Origin: Singulisphaera acidiphila DSM 18658
GTDB lineage: Bacteria; Planctomycetota; Planctomycetia; Isosphaerales; Isosphaeraceae
DNA length: 64,000 bases
Assembly (NCBI RefSeq): GCF_000242455.2
Contig: NC_019892.1
Coordinates: 9,496,744 to 9,560,743 of the forward strand
Direction of reading: 5' to 3'
This document shows, in pieces, positions 45,879 through 55,504 of the stretch. The notes under the pieces were generated by a model. It was not told the origin of the DNA. It ran no database searches and saw only the letters and a program-made list of their open reading frames with translations. The number at the start of each line of letters is the position of its first letter. Position 1 is the stretch's first letter. The translations under genes and the position numbers were made by a program.

Positions 45879-48800
45879 ATGACTACCCTTTCCCGTCACA
45901 AGACATTGTCCGACCGACTCAATTCCCCCGGGCGGCCATCAACTCCCGTCCGAAAAATTTCCAGCGTCGCAAAGGCCGATCACTTGTGGCTCACCGTCAT
46001 CCTGGCGGTAACTCTCCTACCCGGCTCTCACGTGCGGGCCGACGAGCCGGCGGGGAGGGAAGGAGCCGTCGAGAAATGGGTGGAGGCTTTGAAAGGGGAA
46101 GACGCGAAGGCCCGCGCCGAGGCCGCGCGGGCACTCGGGGGCATGGGATCGAAAGCTAAGGAGGCGGCACCCGCGCTCGTCAAAGCATTGGACGATGCGG
46201 ACAGTGTGGTCCGGGTCCGCGCGGCGGCGGCGTTGGGTCGGGTTGGCGGGCCCTTGAAACTGGCCCTTCCGGTGCTCCTGGCGGCGCGGAACGACCCTGA
46301 CGATGGAATCAGGGGGGACGCGGAGTCAGCCTGGGAACAGATCGGGCCCGGCGTTCGGGCGACCATGCTCGCCATGCCCGAATTGCTTCGCGGAAATGAC
46401 ATACAGACGCAGCAGAAGGCCGCCAAGGCACTCGGAACGCACGGCCTCGATGCGGTACCGGCGTTGGTCGACGTGCTCTCACTTGAGCACACGACCATGT
46501 CCGGCCCTGGGATCTTTATCACTCCGGCCCCGACGTTCGGCAACTTCCCCAGGTACTTTCCAGGCAATACCCCCCGGCTCCAGACCAACACCCGGCTCCG
46601 CACTGTCGCCATCGAGGCGCTTGGCAAACAGGGGTCGAACGTGATTCCCACCTTGCTGGCAGCCCTGAGCGATCGGGACGCGTCCATCCGTGACGGAGCG
46701 GTGCAAGCCTTGGGCATGCTCAAGCCCGGCCTGGACAAGGACGAGGTGATCCCCGCCCTTGTCCAGGCCTTGCGGGATCGGGACTCCTGGGTCCGCCAGA
46801 GAGCGGTTGAAGCCCTCTCCAAGGCCGCCAAGTCGTCGCCGGTCGCGCTGGCGGCGTTGGTTGAGTCGCTCAAACATCAGGATACGATGGTCCGCCGTGC
46901 GGCCGTGCAGGCCCTCGCGCCGTCCAGCAGCAGTGGGCCGGCGGACACCCTCGTCCGGAATCGGATGATGGCCACGACCAAGATGGCCGTTCCACGGGAC
47001 ACACCAACGATCGCGATCGCGCCGCTGGGATTGGCCCAGGCTTCGACAGTCCCCGGGTTGATTGCGGCCCTGAACGACTCGGACTCCTATGTCCGGCTCA
47101 AGGCGGCCGAGGCGCTCGCTCGGATGTCCCCGCCAGTCAAAGAGAGTCTGCCGGCGCTGGTGGAGCATCTGTCGGACCGGGATTCCAATATCCGGCAGTT
47201 GGCCGGGCAAACCCTGGAGGGATTGGGTCCTCGGGCCGGGGAGGTCGCCCCTGCCTTGCGCGGGTTGCTGAAAGGAAACGACCCGTTCGTCCGCGTGATC
47301 GCAGCCCGGGTACTCGGCCACACCGGCCCCGAGGGAAAGGCACTGGCACTGCCTGTGCTCCAAGAGGCACTCGACGACGAAGACGCACCAGCCCGGCTCA
47401 GGGCAGCCGAGAGCCTCTGGGACCTGGGCCATGCCGACGAGGCCATCCCCGTGGTCATCGCCGCGCTTGGCGACCACAACGGGTCGAACAACCTCAGTAA
47501 CCAGGCCAGACAAATCCTCCAGCGGATCGGGCCAGGGAACAAGGAGGCGGTCCCAGCCCTCCTCGAAGCGTTCAAGACTAGTGATCCGAACACGCGCAAC
47601 CAGATCCTTCAGATCCTCCAACGTATGGGCCCCGCCGCCCGCGAGGCGGCCCCGGACCTCCTCGCGCTGGTCCAATCGAAAGACGTTGGCATCCGCACCG
47701 CGGCGCTCCAGGTCCTGCGGCAGCTCGGTCTCCTCCCCAAGGAGTCAGTCCCTGCGGTCATCAAGGCGGTCAAGGAGAGCGACGCCAACTTCCGGAGCCA
47801 GGTCATCCCACTCCTCGGGCAACTCGGCCCCGAGTCGAAGGCGGCAATCCCCGCCCTGGCCGAACTCCTGAAAGACCCGCTCTCGAATCGCCGGGCCGAG
47901 GCCTTCCAGGTCTTGAGCCTAATCGCCCCCCAGGCCCCCGAGGAGGCGGCCCAAGTCCTGGTCGAGGTGATGAAGGAGAAGGACGTCAACCTCCGCACCC
48001 AGGCCGCGCGACTCCTCGGGCAGTTGGGTGAGGCCGGCGAGGCGGCAATCCCGGCTGTGATCGAAATGCTCAAGGATCCGCTTCCCGCCAATCGCCTCCA
48101 GGCCATCCAGCTCCTCAGTCAGTTCAGTCCCGCGACGAAATCGACGGCGGCCGCCCTTGCCAAGGCCCTCCGCGACCAGGACAACGCCGTTCGCGTCCAG
48201 GCAGTCCAGGCGCTCGGGCAAATGCCCCGACAGGTCGTGGCGAGCCTGGCATCGTCGCTCAAGGAAGCCCTGAAAGACCCAGACCCCACGATCCGGGTCA
48301 GCGCACTCATGGTCCTGACGTCAGGTGGCCTGGGAATGAGGTCCAACGTCACAGCCTCCGTCGAGTTCCCGAAGGTTCCAGAGCCGAGCCTCCGCCCGGC
48401 ACTCCTCGAATTATCGAGGGACTCCGAATCGAATATCCGACTCCAGGCCGTCCAGGCCCTCAGCAGCCTCAGCCGTGACCGGGCGATCGCCTCCGCCCTG
48501 ATGGAGCGATTGGACGATCCCGACCGATTCGTTCGCCTCCGGGCAGCCCAGGCACTCGCCAGGGCTTCGGCCGGCTCCGAGGAGGCCCGGGTTGGCCTCC
48601 GTGGGCTGGTCTCGGCGTTAGAGGAGACTCGCTCCGAGATCCGGTTGCAGGCGGCAGGAACTCTCGGGCAACTCGGAATGCGGGCCAAGGAGGAGCTCCC
48701 CGCGCTGACGGAGCGACTGAAGGATCCCGATCCTTCCATTCGATACCAGATCGCCCTGGCCCTCTGCCGGATGGGACCAGAGGGGCAGCAGGCGGCAGCC

Positions 48801-51509
48801 CCAGTGCTGATTGAGGTCGCCAAGCAGGGCGAGCCCAACAACCGCCCCGTCGCAATCAAGGCGCTGCGACGGATGGGAGCGGTGGAGAGCAAGCTGGCCC
48901 TGCCGGCGCTCCTGGAACTGCTCAGGTCTTCCGATACGGGTGTCTCCTTCCAGGCCGGCGAGGCACTCATCCAGCTCGGGCCACTGGCGAAGGACGCGAT
49001 CCCCGAACTGCTCGAGATGCTCAAGGACGGCAATCCGAGCACGCGCTATCAGGCCGCGCGTCTGCTCGACCGGATGGGCCCGATGGGGGCGAAAGCCGCA
49101 GCCCCAACCCTCCTCGAGATGATCAAGAACGGCGACCCGAACGCGCGCAGCCAGGCCATCGGATTCATCCAGATGCTGCCGGACCTCGACGTGAACGCGG
49201 CGATCCCGATCCTCATCGAGAAGCTCGCGGAATCCGATCTGAACGTCCAGTCCCAAACCATTCAGAACCTCGGGCAGATCGGCCCCGAGGCGAAAGATGC
49301 GATCCCCGCGCTGAAGGAGGTGCTGAAGGAGCCCCAATCCCCCTTCCGCCTCCAAGCCGCCCAAGCCCTCGGGAAGATCGCCGGGGATGACGATCCGGCC
49401 GTCTTCGACGCGATGGCGGAATTGCTCAACGATGCCCGGCAGTCCTACAACCGCACCCAGGCCGCCAATGCGCTGGCTCTGATGGGCCCGGCGGGGGCGA
49501 AGCTCGCTCTGCCAGCCCTGATCGACTCATTGCAGTCTCCCGAACGATACACTCGCAGCCAGGCACTCCAAAGCCTCGGCCGACTGAGGGGACCCGAGAT
49601 CAAGCAGGCCCTGCCGGCGATCATCGCGGTCCTCGACAATATCGATCCCACGACCCGAAACCAGGCCGCCACCACGCTCGAGCAGCTCGGCAACGAGGCG
49701 AAGCCCGCGATTCCGGCACTCGCCGCGCAGCTCGCGAAGACAAACGACCGGACGCTGGGCTCCGCCCTCGTGCGCGTCCTCGGCCGGATCGGTCCCGAGG
49801 CCGTGCCTACCTTGATCGCGGCGACGAAGACGGCCAAAGGGCCGACCCGCTCGGAGGTCGTCAACGCCCTGGGACAGATCGGCCCCGCGGCCGGCCCTGC
49901 GACCCCGGCTCTCGTCGACCTCCTTGGCGACGACGACGCCTTTCTCAGACATGCCGCCATCAGTGCCCTGGCGGAGATCGGGCTCGACGCCGTGGGGCCC
50001 CTGACCGGGCGTCTGAGCGACGAAGAAGCGGCCGGCCGTCAAGCCGCAGCAGAGGTTCTCGGCCGGCTCGGCCCCGGGGCGAAGGAAGCGGTTCCCGCTC
50101 TGACTCTCGCCTTGAAAGACAAGACGGCCGCCGTCCGAGTCGCTACGGCCAACGCCCTCCGTCTGATCGATGGCGAACAAGAGGCCGCCGTCGTTCCGGT
50201 CCTGGCCGACGGCCTCCAGGATGACGATGCCAACGTGCGGCGGGCCGCGACCGAGGCCCTTGCCCGGATCAATCCCGTCCCTGCCGAGCTTGCCCCCAAC
50301 CTCACCACGGCCCTCGAAGAGGCCGATGGAGTGACCCGGTTGCACGCAGCCTCGGCCCTCGCCCGCCTGCCAGGGCAGACGGACAAAGCGGTCGCCGTGC
50401 TTGCCGACTTGCTGGACGATCCTCTCCTCTGCAGTTCCTCACTCACAGCGCTCGACCAACTCGGTCCGACAGCGAAGGGAGCCTTCTCCAAACTGGTCGA
50501 TCGGCTGAACGAAGCGTACGACGACCCCGTCTTCGGCCAACTTGCAAACACCCTGGCCCGGGTCGCCGGCGCCGAGGCGGTCGCCCCCTTGCTCAAGGCA
50601 CACGCAACGGCCGACACGCGGCATCAACCGATGGTCGTCGCGGCCCTGGCCCTAACCGGCCCGGCGGGAGTCGATCCTCTCACCCGCATGCTGGCCAGCG
50701 AGGAAGCCGAGTTCCGCGAGCAGGCCGCCCGGGCGCTCGGGTCAATGGCCCGCGAGGTCAAGGACGGGGGACCCGCACTGCATGAAGCTCTCAAAGACAA
50801 GGAAAAGGGCGTCCGGTTGGAAGCCGCGATCGGCCTGGCGCAACTGGGAGGCGAAGCCGGGGCGTCGGCACTCCCAACACTCCTCGCCACAGCCAAGGAC
50901 TCCCCCCTTCCCGACCGCCTCCGCGCCATTGAGGCCCTCGGTGCTCTCGGCCCCCCAGCCGCCTCAGCCGTCCCCACACTCGCCCTGGCGCTGAAGGGAA
51001 AGGACCTCCTCCGCCTCCGCGCAGCCGAGGCCCTCGGCCGGATCGGCCCCCTGAGCCGGGAGGCTGCCCCAGACCTCGAACGGCTCCTGAGCGACCCCGA
51101 CCTCCTGACCCAGGCACGGGCCGCGATCGCGCTTCGCGAGGTGGGCTGCGAGACCGAGACGGCCGTCGACGTGCTTATCGAGGCCCTCCGCTCACCAGTC
51201 TTCCGGTCATCCCTCGCGCAGCCCCGGCCCACAGCCGAGACCTCGCCTATCCCCTCCTTCACGACCAACCGTCGTACCAACATCTTCGGCCGGGTCGTCT
51301 TCGATCCGCCGTCCTCTCTTCCCGTATCTCCCTCCTTCCGGCGCGAGATCATCGAGACCCTCGGCCGAATGAAGGGGCAAGCGAGAAAGGCCGTTCCAGC
51401 GCTCCGGGAGGCGACGAAGGAAGCGGACTCGGCCACCCGCATGGCGGCCGCCAAAGCACTCGAGGCAATCGACCCGGCGGCCGGCGCGACCGGCGTGGAG
51501 GCCCAATGA
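45879..51509 (+). CDS. Giant exported HEAT-repeat protein
   Basis: The 1876-residue alpha-solenoid starts at ATG 45879; a GTG three bases earlier is possible. About 35 residues of basic leader precede a hydrophobic export segment (LWLTVILAVTLLPGSHVRA). Nearly all of the rest is PBS-lyase-type HEAT repeats of about 36-39 residues, recognisable by AVRVQAVQALGQM or IRLQAAGTLGQLG helices followed by EAVPALLEALKD-type second helices. A short Ser/Pro-rich insertion lies near residue 1775. HEAT solenoids bind other proteins. Its stop overlaps the start of the DUF1800 gene by 4 bp, and DUF1501 follows, so the three products are likely made together and may form an envelope complex. Confidence 0.9.
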   Translation: MTTLSRHKTLSDRLNSPGRPSTPVRKISSVAKADHLWLTVILAVTLLPGSHVRADEPAGREGAVEKWVEALKGEDAKARAEAARALGGMGSKAKEAAPALVKALDDADSVVRVRAAAALGRVGGPLKLALPVLLAARNDPDDGIRGDAESAWEQIGPGVRATMLAMPELLRGNDIQTQQKAAKALGTHGLDAVPALVDVLSLEHTTMSGPGIFITPAPTFGNFPRYFPGNTPRLQTNTRLRTVAIEALGKQGSNVIPTLLAALSDRDASIRDGAVQALGMLKPGLDKDEVIPALVQALRDRDSWVRQRAVEALSKAAKSSPVALAALVESLKHQDTMVRRAAVQALAPSSSSGPADTLVRNRMMATTKMAVPRDTPTIAIAPLGLAQASTVPGLIAALNDSDSYVRLKAAEALARMSPPVKESLPALVEHLSDRDSNIRQLAGQTLEGLGPRAGEVAPALRGLLKGNDPFVRVIAARVLGHTGPEGKALALPVLQEALDDEDAPARLRAAESLWDLGHADEAIPVVIAALGDHNGSNNLSNQARQILQRIGPGNKEAVPALLEAFKTSDPNTRNQILQILQRMGPAAREAAPDLLALVQSKDVGIRTAALQVLRQLGLLPKESVPAVIKAVKESDANFRSQVIPLLGQLGPESKAAIPALAELLKDPLSNRRAEAFQVLSLIAPQAPEEAAQVLVEVMKEKDVNLRTQAARLLGQLGEAGEAAIPAVIEMLKDPLPANRLQAIQLLSQFSPATKSTAAALAKALRDQDNAVRVQAVQALGQMPRQVVASLASSLKEALKDPDPTIRVSALMVLTSGGLGMRSNVTASVEFPKVPEPSLRPALLELSRDSESNIRLQAVQALSSLSRDRAIASALMERLDDPDRFVRLRAAQALARASAGSEEARVGLRGLVSALEETRSEIRLQAAGTLGQLGMRAKEELPALTERLKDPDPSIRYQIALALCRMGPEGQQAAAPVLIEVAKQGEPNNRPVAIKALRRMGAVESKLALPALLELLRSSDTGVSFQAGEALIQLGPLAKDAIPELLEMLKDGNPSTRYQAARLLDRMGPMGAKAAAPTLLEMIKNGDPNARSQAIGFIQMLPDLDVNAAIPILIEKLAESDLNVQSQTIQNLGQIGPEAKDAIPALKEVLKEPQSPFRLQAAQALGKIAGDDDPAVFDAMAELLNDARQSYNRTQAANALALMGPAGAKLALPALIDSLQSPERYTRSQALQSLGRLRGPEIKQALPAIIAVLDNIDPTTRNQAATTLEQLGNEAKPAIPALAAQLAKTNDRTLGSALVRVLGRIGPEAVPTLIAATKTAKGPTRSEVVNALGQIGPAAGPATPALVDLLGDDDAFLRHAAISALAEIGLDAVGPLTGRLSDEEAAGRQAAAEVLGRLGPGAKEAVPALTLALKDKTAAVRVATANALRLIDGEQEAAVVPVLADGLQDDDANVRRAATEALARINPVPAELAPNLTTALEEADGVTRLHAASALARLPGQTDKAVAVLADLLDDPLLCSSSLTALDQLGPTAKGAFSKLVDRLNEAYDDPVFGQLANTLARVAGAEAVAPLLKAHATADTRHQPMVVAALALTGPAGVDPLTRMLASEEAEFREQAARALGSMAREVKDGGPALHEALKDKEKGVRLEAAIGLAQLGGEAGASALPTLLATAKDSPLPDRLRAIEALGALGPPAASAVPTLALALKGKDLLRLRAAEALGRIGPLSREAAPDLERLLSDPDLLTQARAAIALREVGCETETAVDVLIEALRSPVFRSSLAQPRPTAETSPIPSFTTNRRTNIFGRVVFDPPSSLPVSPSFRREIIETLGRMKGQARKAVPALREATKEADSATRMAAAKALEAIDPAAGATGVEAQ

Positions 51510-52945
51510 CAACGCGATTGTCCCCTCTCGACGCAATCGACCCGGCCGAGGCCTGGGCCCCTTGGACGCCGTCGCCCAGCACCCCTTGGGACCGCAAATG
51601 GGCCGGGCATCTCTACCGCCGCGCCGCCTTCGGCGCCTCCTGGCCCGAGCTCCAGGAGGCCCTCGACATCGGCCACGAGGCCACTATTGACCGACTGCTC
51701 GTTGGACGCGAGGGCCAGGACGACTTCGACCGGCTCATGGACGAGCTCGGCCCCGACAGCCTCCAGCCGTTCCAACCCAACAATGACGGGAACGAATCTG
51801 CGCTCCAGTCCTGGTGGCTCCATCGGTTGATCCAGACCATGCATCCGCTCCGCGAGCGGATGGTGCTCTTCTGGCACAACCATTTCGCGACCAGCATCCT
51901 CAAGGTCCGTCAGCCCGGCCTGATGAAGCAACAGAACGTCCTGATCCGCCGACATGCCCTCGGCAAGTTCGCCCCCTTCCTCCTGGAGATCAGCCGCGAC
52001 CCGGCCATGCTGATCTGGCTCGACGGCAACAGCAACAGCCGCGGCAAACCGAACGAGAACTACGCCCGCGAAGTGATGGAGCTGTTCACCCTCGGAGTCG
52101 GTCACTACAGCGAGACCGACGTCCGCGAGGCGGCCCGCGCGTTCACAGGCTGGCACACCGATGGCCAGAAGTTCACCCTCAACCACTTCCAACACGACGA
52201 CGGTAAGAAGACGCTGCTCGGCCAAACGGGTGACTGGAATGGCGAAGATGTCGTCCGGATCGTGCTCGAGCAGCCGGCCGCAGCCCGCTTCCTCATCCGC
52301 AAGCTCTACCGGTACCTGATCAGCGAAGGGGAAACGCCCTCCGACGCCTTGGTGGAGCCACTGGCTGCGCGGTATCGCGACTCGGGCTACGACACCGCCG
52401 AGTTGGTGGGGACCATGCTCCGTTCACGCCTCTTCTTCTCGGACCAGGCCTACCGCCAGCGGATCAAGAGCCCTGTCGAATACGTCATCGGCCTGCTCCG
52501 CGGCCTGGAGGCCTCGGTAGAACCTTCGGCCGATTATTCGATGCAGCAACAGCCTCGGCTGATGGACGGACTCGGTCAGTCCCTCTTCGCCCCTCCCAAC
52601 GTCAAAGGCTGGACCGGGGGCGAAGCCTGGTTGAACTCGGCCACACTCCTGGCACGCCATAACCTCGCCTGGAAGGTCGTCCAGGGAACGCAAGGTCCTT
52701 CGGGGATCAAGTCCAACCCATCGGCCCTGGTCCGCAAGTACACCACGTCGCGCGACGCCAAAGGGCAGGTCGACTTCTTATTCGACCTCCTGCTCCAGCC
52801 AGCGGAGGGCGAGGTTGACGAGCGGGCGATCGGCAAACTCGTCGAGTTCCTGTCGCAAGGGAAGCCCAGCACCAAGCCCCCCGAGCGGCTCGTTCGAGAA
52901 ACGATCCACGCGTTATTACTAATGCCGGAATATCAACTCTCGTAA
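51506..52945 (+). CDS. DUF1800 family protein
   Basis: The 479-residue protein belongs to the DUF1800 family: HLYRRAAFGASWPELQEALD near the N-terminus, MVLFWHNHFATS (about residues 118-129), NENYAREVMELFTLGVGHYSE (about 185-205), ARAFTGWHTDGQKFTLN, FLIRKLYRYLISE, and LFAPPNVKGWTGGEAWLNSATLLAR. No signal peptide is evident at this start. DUF1800 genes are almost always paired with a downstream DUF1501 gene, as here (25 bp gap). The function of the pair is unknown; export and a cell-surface role have been suggested for the family. Translational coupling to the HEAT gene is shown by the ATGA overlap. Confidence 0.92.
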   Translation: MTTRLSPLDAIDPAEAWAPWTPSPSTPWDRKWAGHLYRRAAFGASWPELQEALDIGHEATIDRLLVGREGQDDFDRLMDELGPDSLQPFQPNNDGNESALQSWWLHRLIQTMHPLRERMVLFWHNHFATSILKVRQPGLMKQQNVLIRRHALGKFAPFLLEISRDPAMLIWLDGNSNSRGKPNENYAREVMELFTLGVGHYSETDVREAARAFTGWHTDGQKFTLNHFQHDDGKKTLLGQTGDWNGEDVVRIVLEQPAAARFLIRKLYRYLISEGETPSDALVEPLAARYRDSGYDTAELVGTMLRSRLFFSDQAYRQRIKSPVEYVIGLLRGLEASVEPSADYSMQQQPRLMDGLGQSLFAPPNVKGWTGGEAWLNSATLLARHNLAWKVVQGTQGPSGIKSNPSALVRKYTTSRDAKGQVDFLFDLLLQPAEGEVDERAIGKLVEFLSQGKPSTKPPERLVRETIHALLLMPEYQLS

Positions 52946-52970
52946 CATCCAAATCGCCGGAGAAACGACC

Positions 52971-54308
52971 ATGTTGACCCGCCGTCGGTTCCTGGAGCGA
53001 ACCCTGCAAGGATCGTCGCTCGTCGCCCTGGGGCCGACGGTCCCCGGCTTCCTCGCCTCGGCGGCCCAGGCGGCCGAGCCGGGGAAGGACAACATCCTGG
53101 TCGTCGTCGAGATGACCGGCGGCAACGACGGCCTGAACACGGTCATCCCCTATGCCGATGACCTCTATCATGCTGCGCGCCCGACCCTCCGGATCGCGAA
53201 GGAGCAGGTCGTCCGGGTCGACGACCACGTCGGCCTGAACCCGGGGATGCGGAGCTTCGAGAAGCTCCTCTCCGACGGCCGGCTCGCGATCGTGCAGGGG
53301 GTCGGCTACCCCAACCCCGACCGGTCGCACTTCGAGTCGATGGATATCTGGCAGACGGCCGACCCCAAGCGCAAGACCGGCGGCGGCTGGCTGGGCCGAA
53401 GCCTCGACTCGGTCCGGGTTCCCGCCGGTCAGATCCCCGGCATCCACGTGGGTGCGCAGCAGCTCCCGCTGGCGATGCGAGGGTCGGCAACCGGAGTGCC
53501 GACGATCCACCCGAACAAGCCGTACGACCTGGACCTCGCCCCCGAGCTTCCGGGCAATTTCAACGGCTCCATTGTGCCAACCAGGCGAGGCGGCCAGCCT
53601 AGTGAGCCCGCAATCGACAAACACCAGGCCGATCGCCGGGCGCTGATCGAGGAGCTTGCAAAGCTCTCCCCGGCCCGCGACGACCTACGGCAGTTCGTCC
53701 AGCGCACCTCGCTGCAGACCTACGCGGCGATCGAGGATCTGCGGAAGATCACCAACACCAACGGTCCGAACGGCGGTCCCAACCCCAATAACTTCCAGGC
53801 CGGCTTCCGAAACGGCAACGGCGAGCTGGCGAGCAACCTCACCCTGATCGGCAACATGATCGCGGCCGGCTTTGGCACCCGAATCTTCTACCTCTCGATT
53901 GCCGGTTTCGACACTCACGCCAACCAGCTCCAGGAGCACCAGCAACTGCTCCAGCAACTGGCCGACGCCGTCTCCGGGTTCTTCAACCAGCTCGGCCGCT
54001 CGGGACAGTCGAAGCGAGTCATCCTCATGACCTTCTCCGAATTCGGCCGCCGGGTCCAGGAGAACGGCAGCCAAGGGACCGACCATGGCGCCGGCTCCTG
54101 CCTGTTCGTGGCGGGCGAAGGCGTCAAGGGGGGGGTCGTCGGCCCCCACCCGAGCCTGGCCGCCGACCAGCTCGACTCCGGCGACCTGCGGCACCACACC
54201 GACTTCCGCCGCGTCTACGCCTCCCTGCTCGGCGGCTGGCTCGGCTGCGACAGCGCGACGGTCCTCGGCGAAACGTTCGAGCCGCTCCCCCTCCTCAAGG
54301 AGAGCTGA
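52971..54308 (+). CDS. DUF1501 family protein with Tat signal (DUF1800 partner)
   Basis: This 445-residue exported protein has a twin-arginine signal, TRRRFLERTLQGSSLVALGP, ending near AAQAAE. It has DUF1501 features: ILVVVEMTGGNDGLNTVIPY, the GMRSFEKLLSDGRLAIVQGV stretch, YPNPDRSHFESMDIWQTA, LSIAGFDTHANQLQEH, MTFSEFGRRVQENGSQGTDH, and FRRVYASLLGGWLG at the C-terminus. It belongs to the subgroup that accompanies DUF1800 and differs clearly from the DUF1501 protein at 26297-27736. It is the last gene of the HEAT-DUF1800-DUF1501 operon; a hairpin follows. Confidence 0.92.
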   Translation: MLTRRRFLERTLQGSSLVALGPTVPGFLASAAQAAEPGKDNILVVVEMTGGNDGLNTVIPYADDLYHAARPTLRIAKEQVVRVDDHVGLNPGMRSFEKLLSDGRLAIVQGVGYPNPDRSHFESMDIWQTADPKRKTGGGWLGRSLDSVRVPAGQIPGIHVGAQQLPLAMRGSATGVPTIHPNKPYDLDLAPELPGNFNGSIVPTRRGGQPSEPAIDKHQADRRALIEELAKLSPARDDLRQFVQRTSLQTYAAIEDLRKITNTNGPNGGPNPNNFQAGFRNGNGELASNLTLIGNMIAAGFGTRIFYLSIAGFDTHANQLQEHQQLLQQLADAVSGFFNQLGRSGQSKRVILMTFSEFGRRVQENGSQGTDHGAGSCLFVAGEGVKGGVVGPHPSLAADQLDSGDLRHHTDFRRVYASLLGGWLGCDSATVLGETFEPLPLLKES

Positions 54309-54337
54309 TCGGGCCGTGGTTCCGATCGCACGCCCAT

Positions 54338-54357
54338 CGCCGCCGACAACGGCGGCG
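54338..54357 (+). terminator. Hairpin between convergent genes
   Basis: A 7-bp stem CGCCGCC / GGCGGCG with a 6-nt loop lies 30 bp after the DUF1501 stop and 34 bp from the end of the convergent thioredoxin gene. It may end both transcripts. Confidence 0.45.
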
Positions 54358-54390
54358 TTCCCCGCAAAGGGATCGGCCGAAGGCCCCGTG

Positions 54391-55504
54391 TCACTCTTCT
54401 TCGAGGAGGCTCGCGGCCTTCGCCAGGGCCTCGGTGAATCGTCCCAGGAAGGCGACGCGTCCCTGGCGATCAAGAACGGCGGCACTTGGGATCGAGCGAA
54501 CGCCGTAGGCCTGAAACGTTGCGCCGAAGCCTTCGCCGGGTCGATCGATGGCAAGCGGCCAGGTCAGCCTTCGCTTCGCGGCGAACTCGGCAACCTTCTC
54601 CAGGGTTCCCGAGCTGTCATGCAAACCGACGATGACCAGCCCCTTGCCGGTGAAGTGCTCGGCCGCCTCGCGGACCTCGGGCAACTGAGCGAGACAGGGA
54701 CCGCACTCGATCCCCCAGAAGTCGATCAGCACAACCTTGCCGGTGAGACTTGGAGGCGGCACTTTCCCGTCCCGATCGAGCCACGCGATCGGCTCGAGCG
54801 CCGGGGCAGGCATTCCCGCTTTGACCGGCGGAACGAACGGCTTGTAGCGCCTTGGGTCCGCATCGGCATAGGCAACAACGTCCGTCACCGTGCGCCTCGC
54901 CACCCCTCGATAGGTGTCGTCGCGTCCCTCACGATTGTCAAGGAACAGGACACCGGCTGGGACCGAGACGGCAAAGGAGTCGGGGGGGATCGGAGCATCG
55001 AGATTGATCGATTCAATCATTTTCACGAAAATGAATTGAACTTCATTTTTTTGACAGGAAAACTCAATACTCAGGCCAGGCACGATTGCCCCCTTGGCCG
55101 TCACTCTCGGAGCGAACTGCCAGTGGTCTCGGACCGGGTCTCCATTCGCCTGGAGGCTCGTCTCGCGGTAGACGAAGCCGGTTGCTTCGTCAGCAACGAT
55201 CCGCGTGGTGAGTCTGTCCCACTTTTGCTCCAATGTAACCCGGCCCTTGGCCCGACCGACGACCTTACCGCCCGACAGAGGCCAGTGACAAAAATCATTG
55301 AGTCCTGCAACCGCTAACTGGGTCTTTGACTTCGGTCCATCGTCCTGAATATCAACCTGGGCGTTACCGGAATTATAATAAACATTTTCTCTCCCGTTAT
55401 AAGCAATAACATTAAAGACGCGACTCTCATGCCCTTTTTCCCCAACATCATCCTGCCGGCGCCTGGGCCCATCGACGACAATATCTAAATAGAAACTTTC
55501 AAAT
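54391..55504 (-). pseudogene. 3' part of an IS-split gene: TlpA-like thioredoxin domain
   Basis: An open frame runs from the edge of the IS630 element to 54391, but has no normal start near its 5' end; the first candidate (TTG 55233) falls inside a beta-rich domain. Upstream codons read FESFYLDIVVDG, RRRQDDVGEKGHESRVFNVI, AYNGRENVYYNS, clearly protein-like. The C-terminal part is a TlpA/AhpC-TSA thioredoxin: GKVVLIDFWGIECGPCLAQL with the CGPC redox pair, VIVGLHDSSG, and a cis-Pro segment VRSIPSAAVLD. Joined to the 56638-59222 frame without the element, the reading frame is continuous, so this looks like the severed end of that gene. It might still be expressed from TTG 55233 as a 280-residue cytoplasmic protein. 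Confidence 0.72.

Noticed and set aside
45469..45899. A minus-strand gene upstream of the HEAT operon
   Set aside because: Two overlapping frames look vaguely protein-like, but no family, start signal or consistent frame could be identified.
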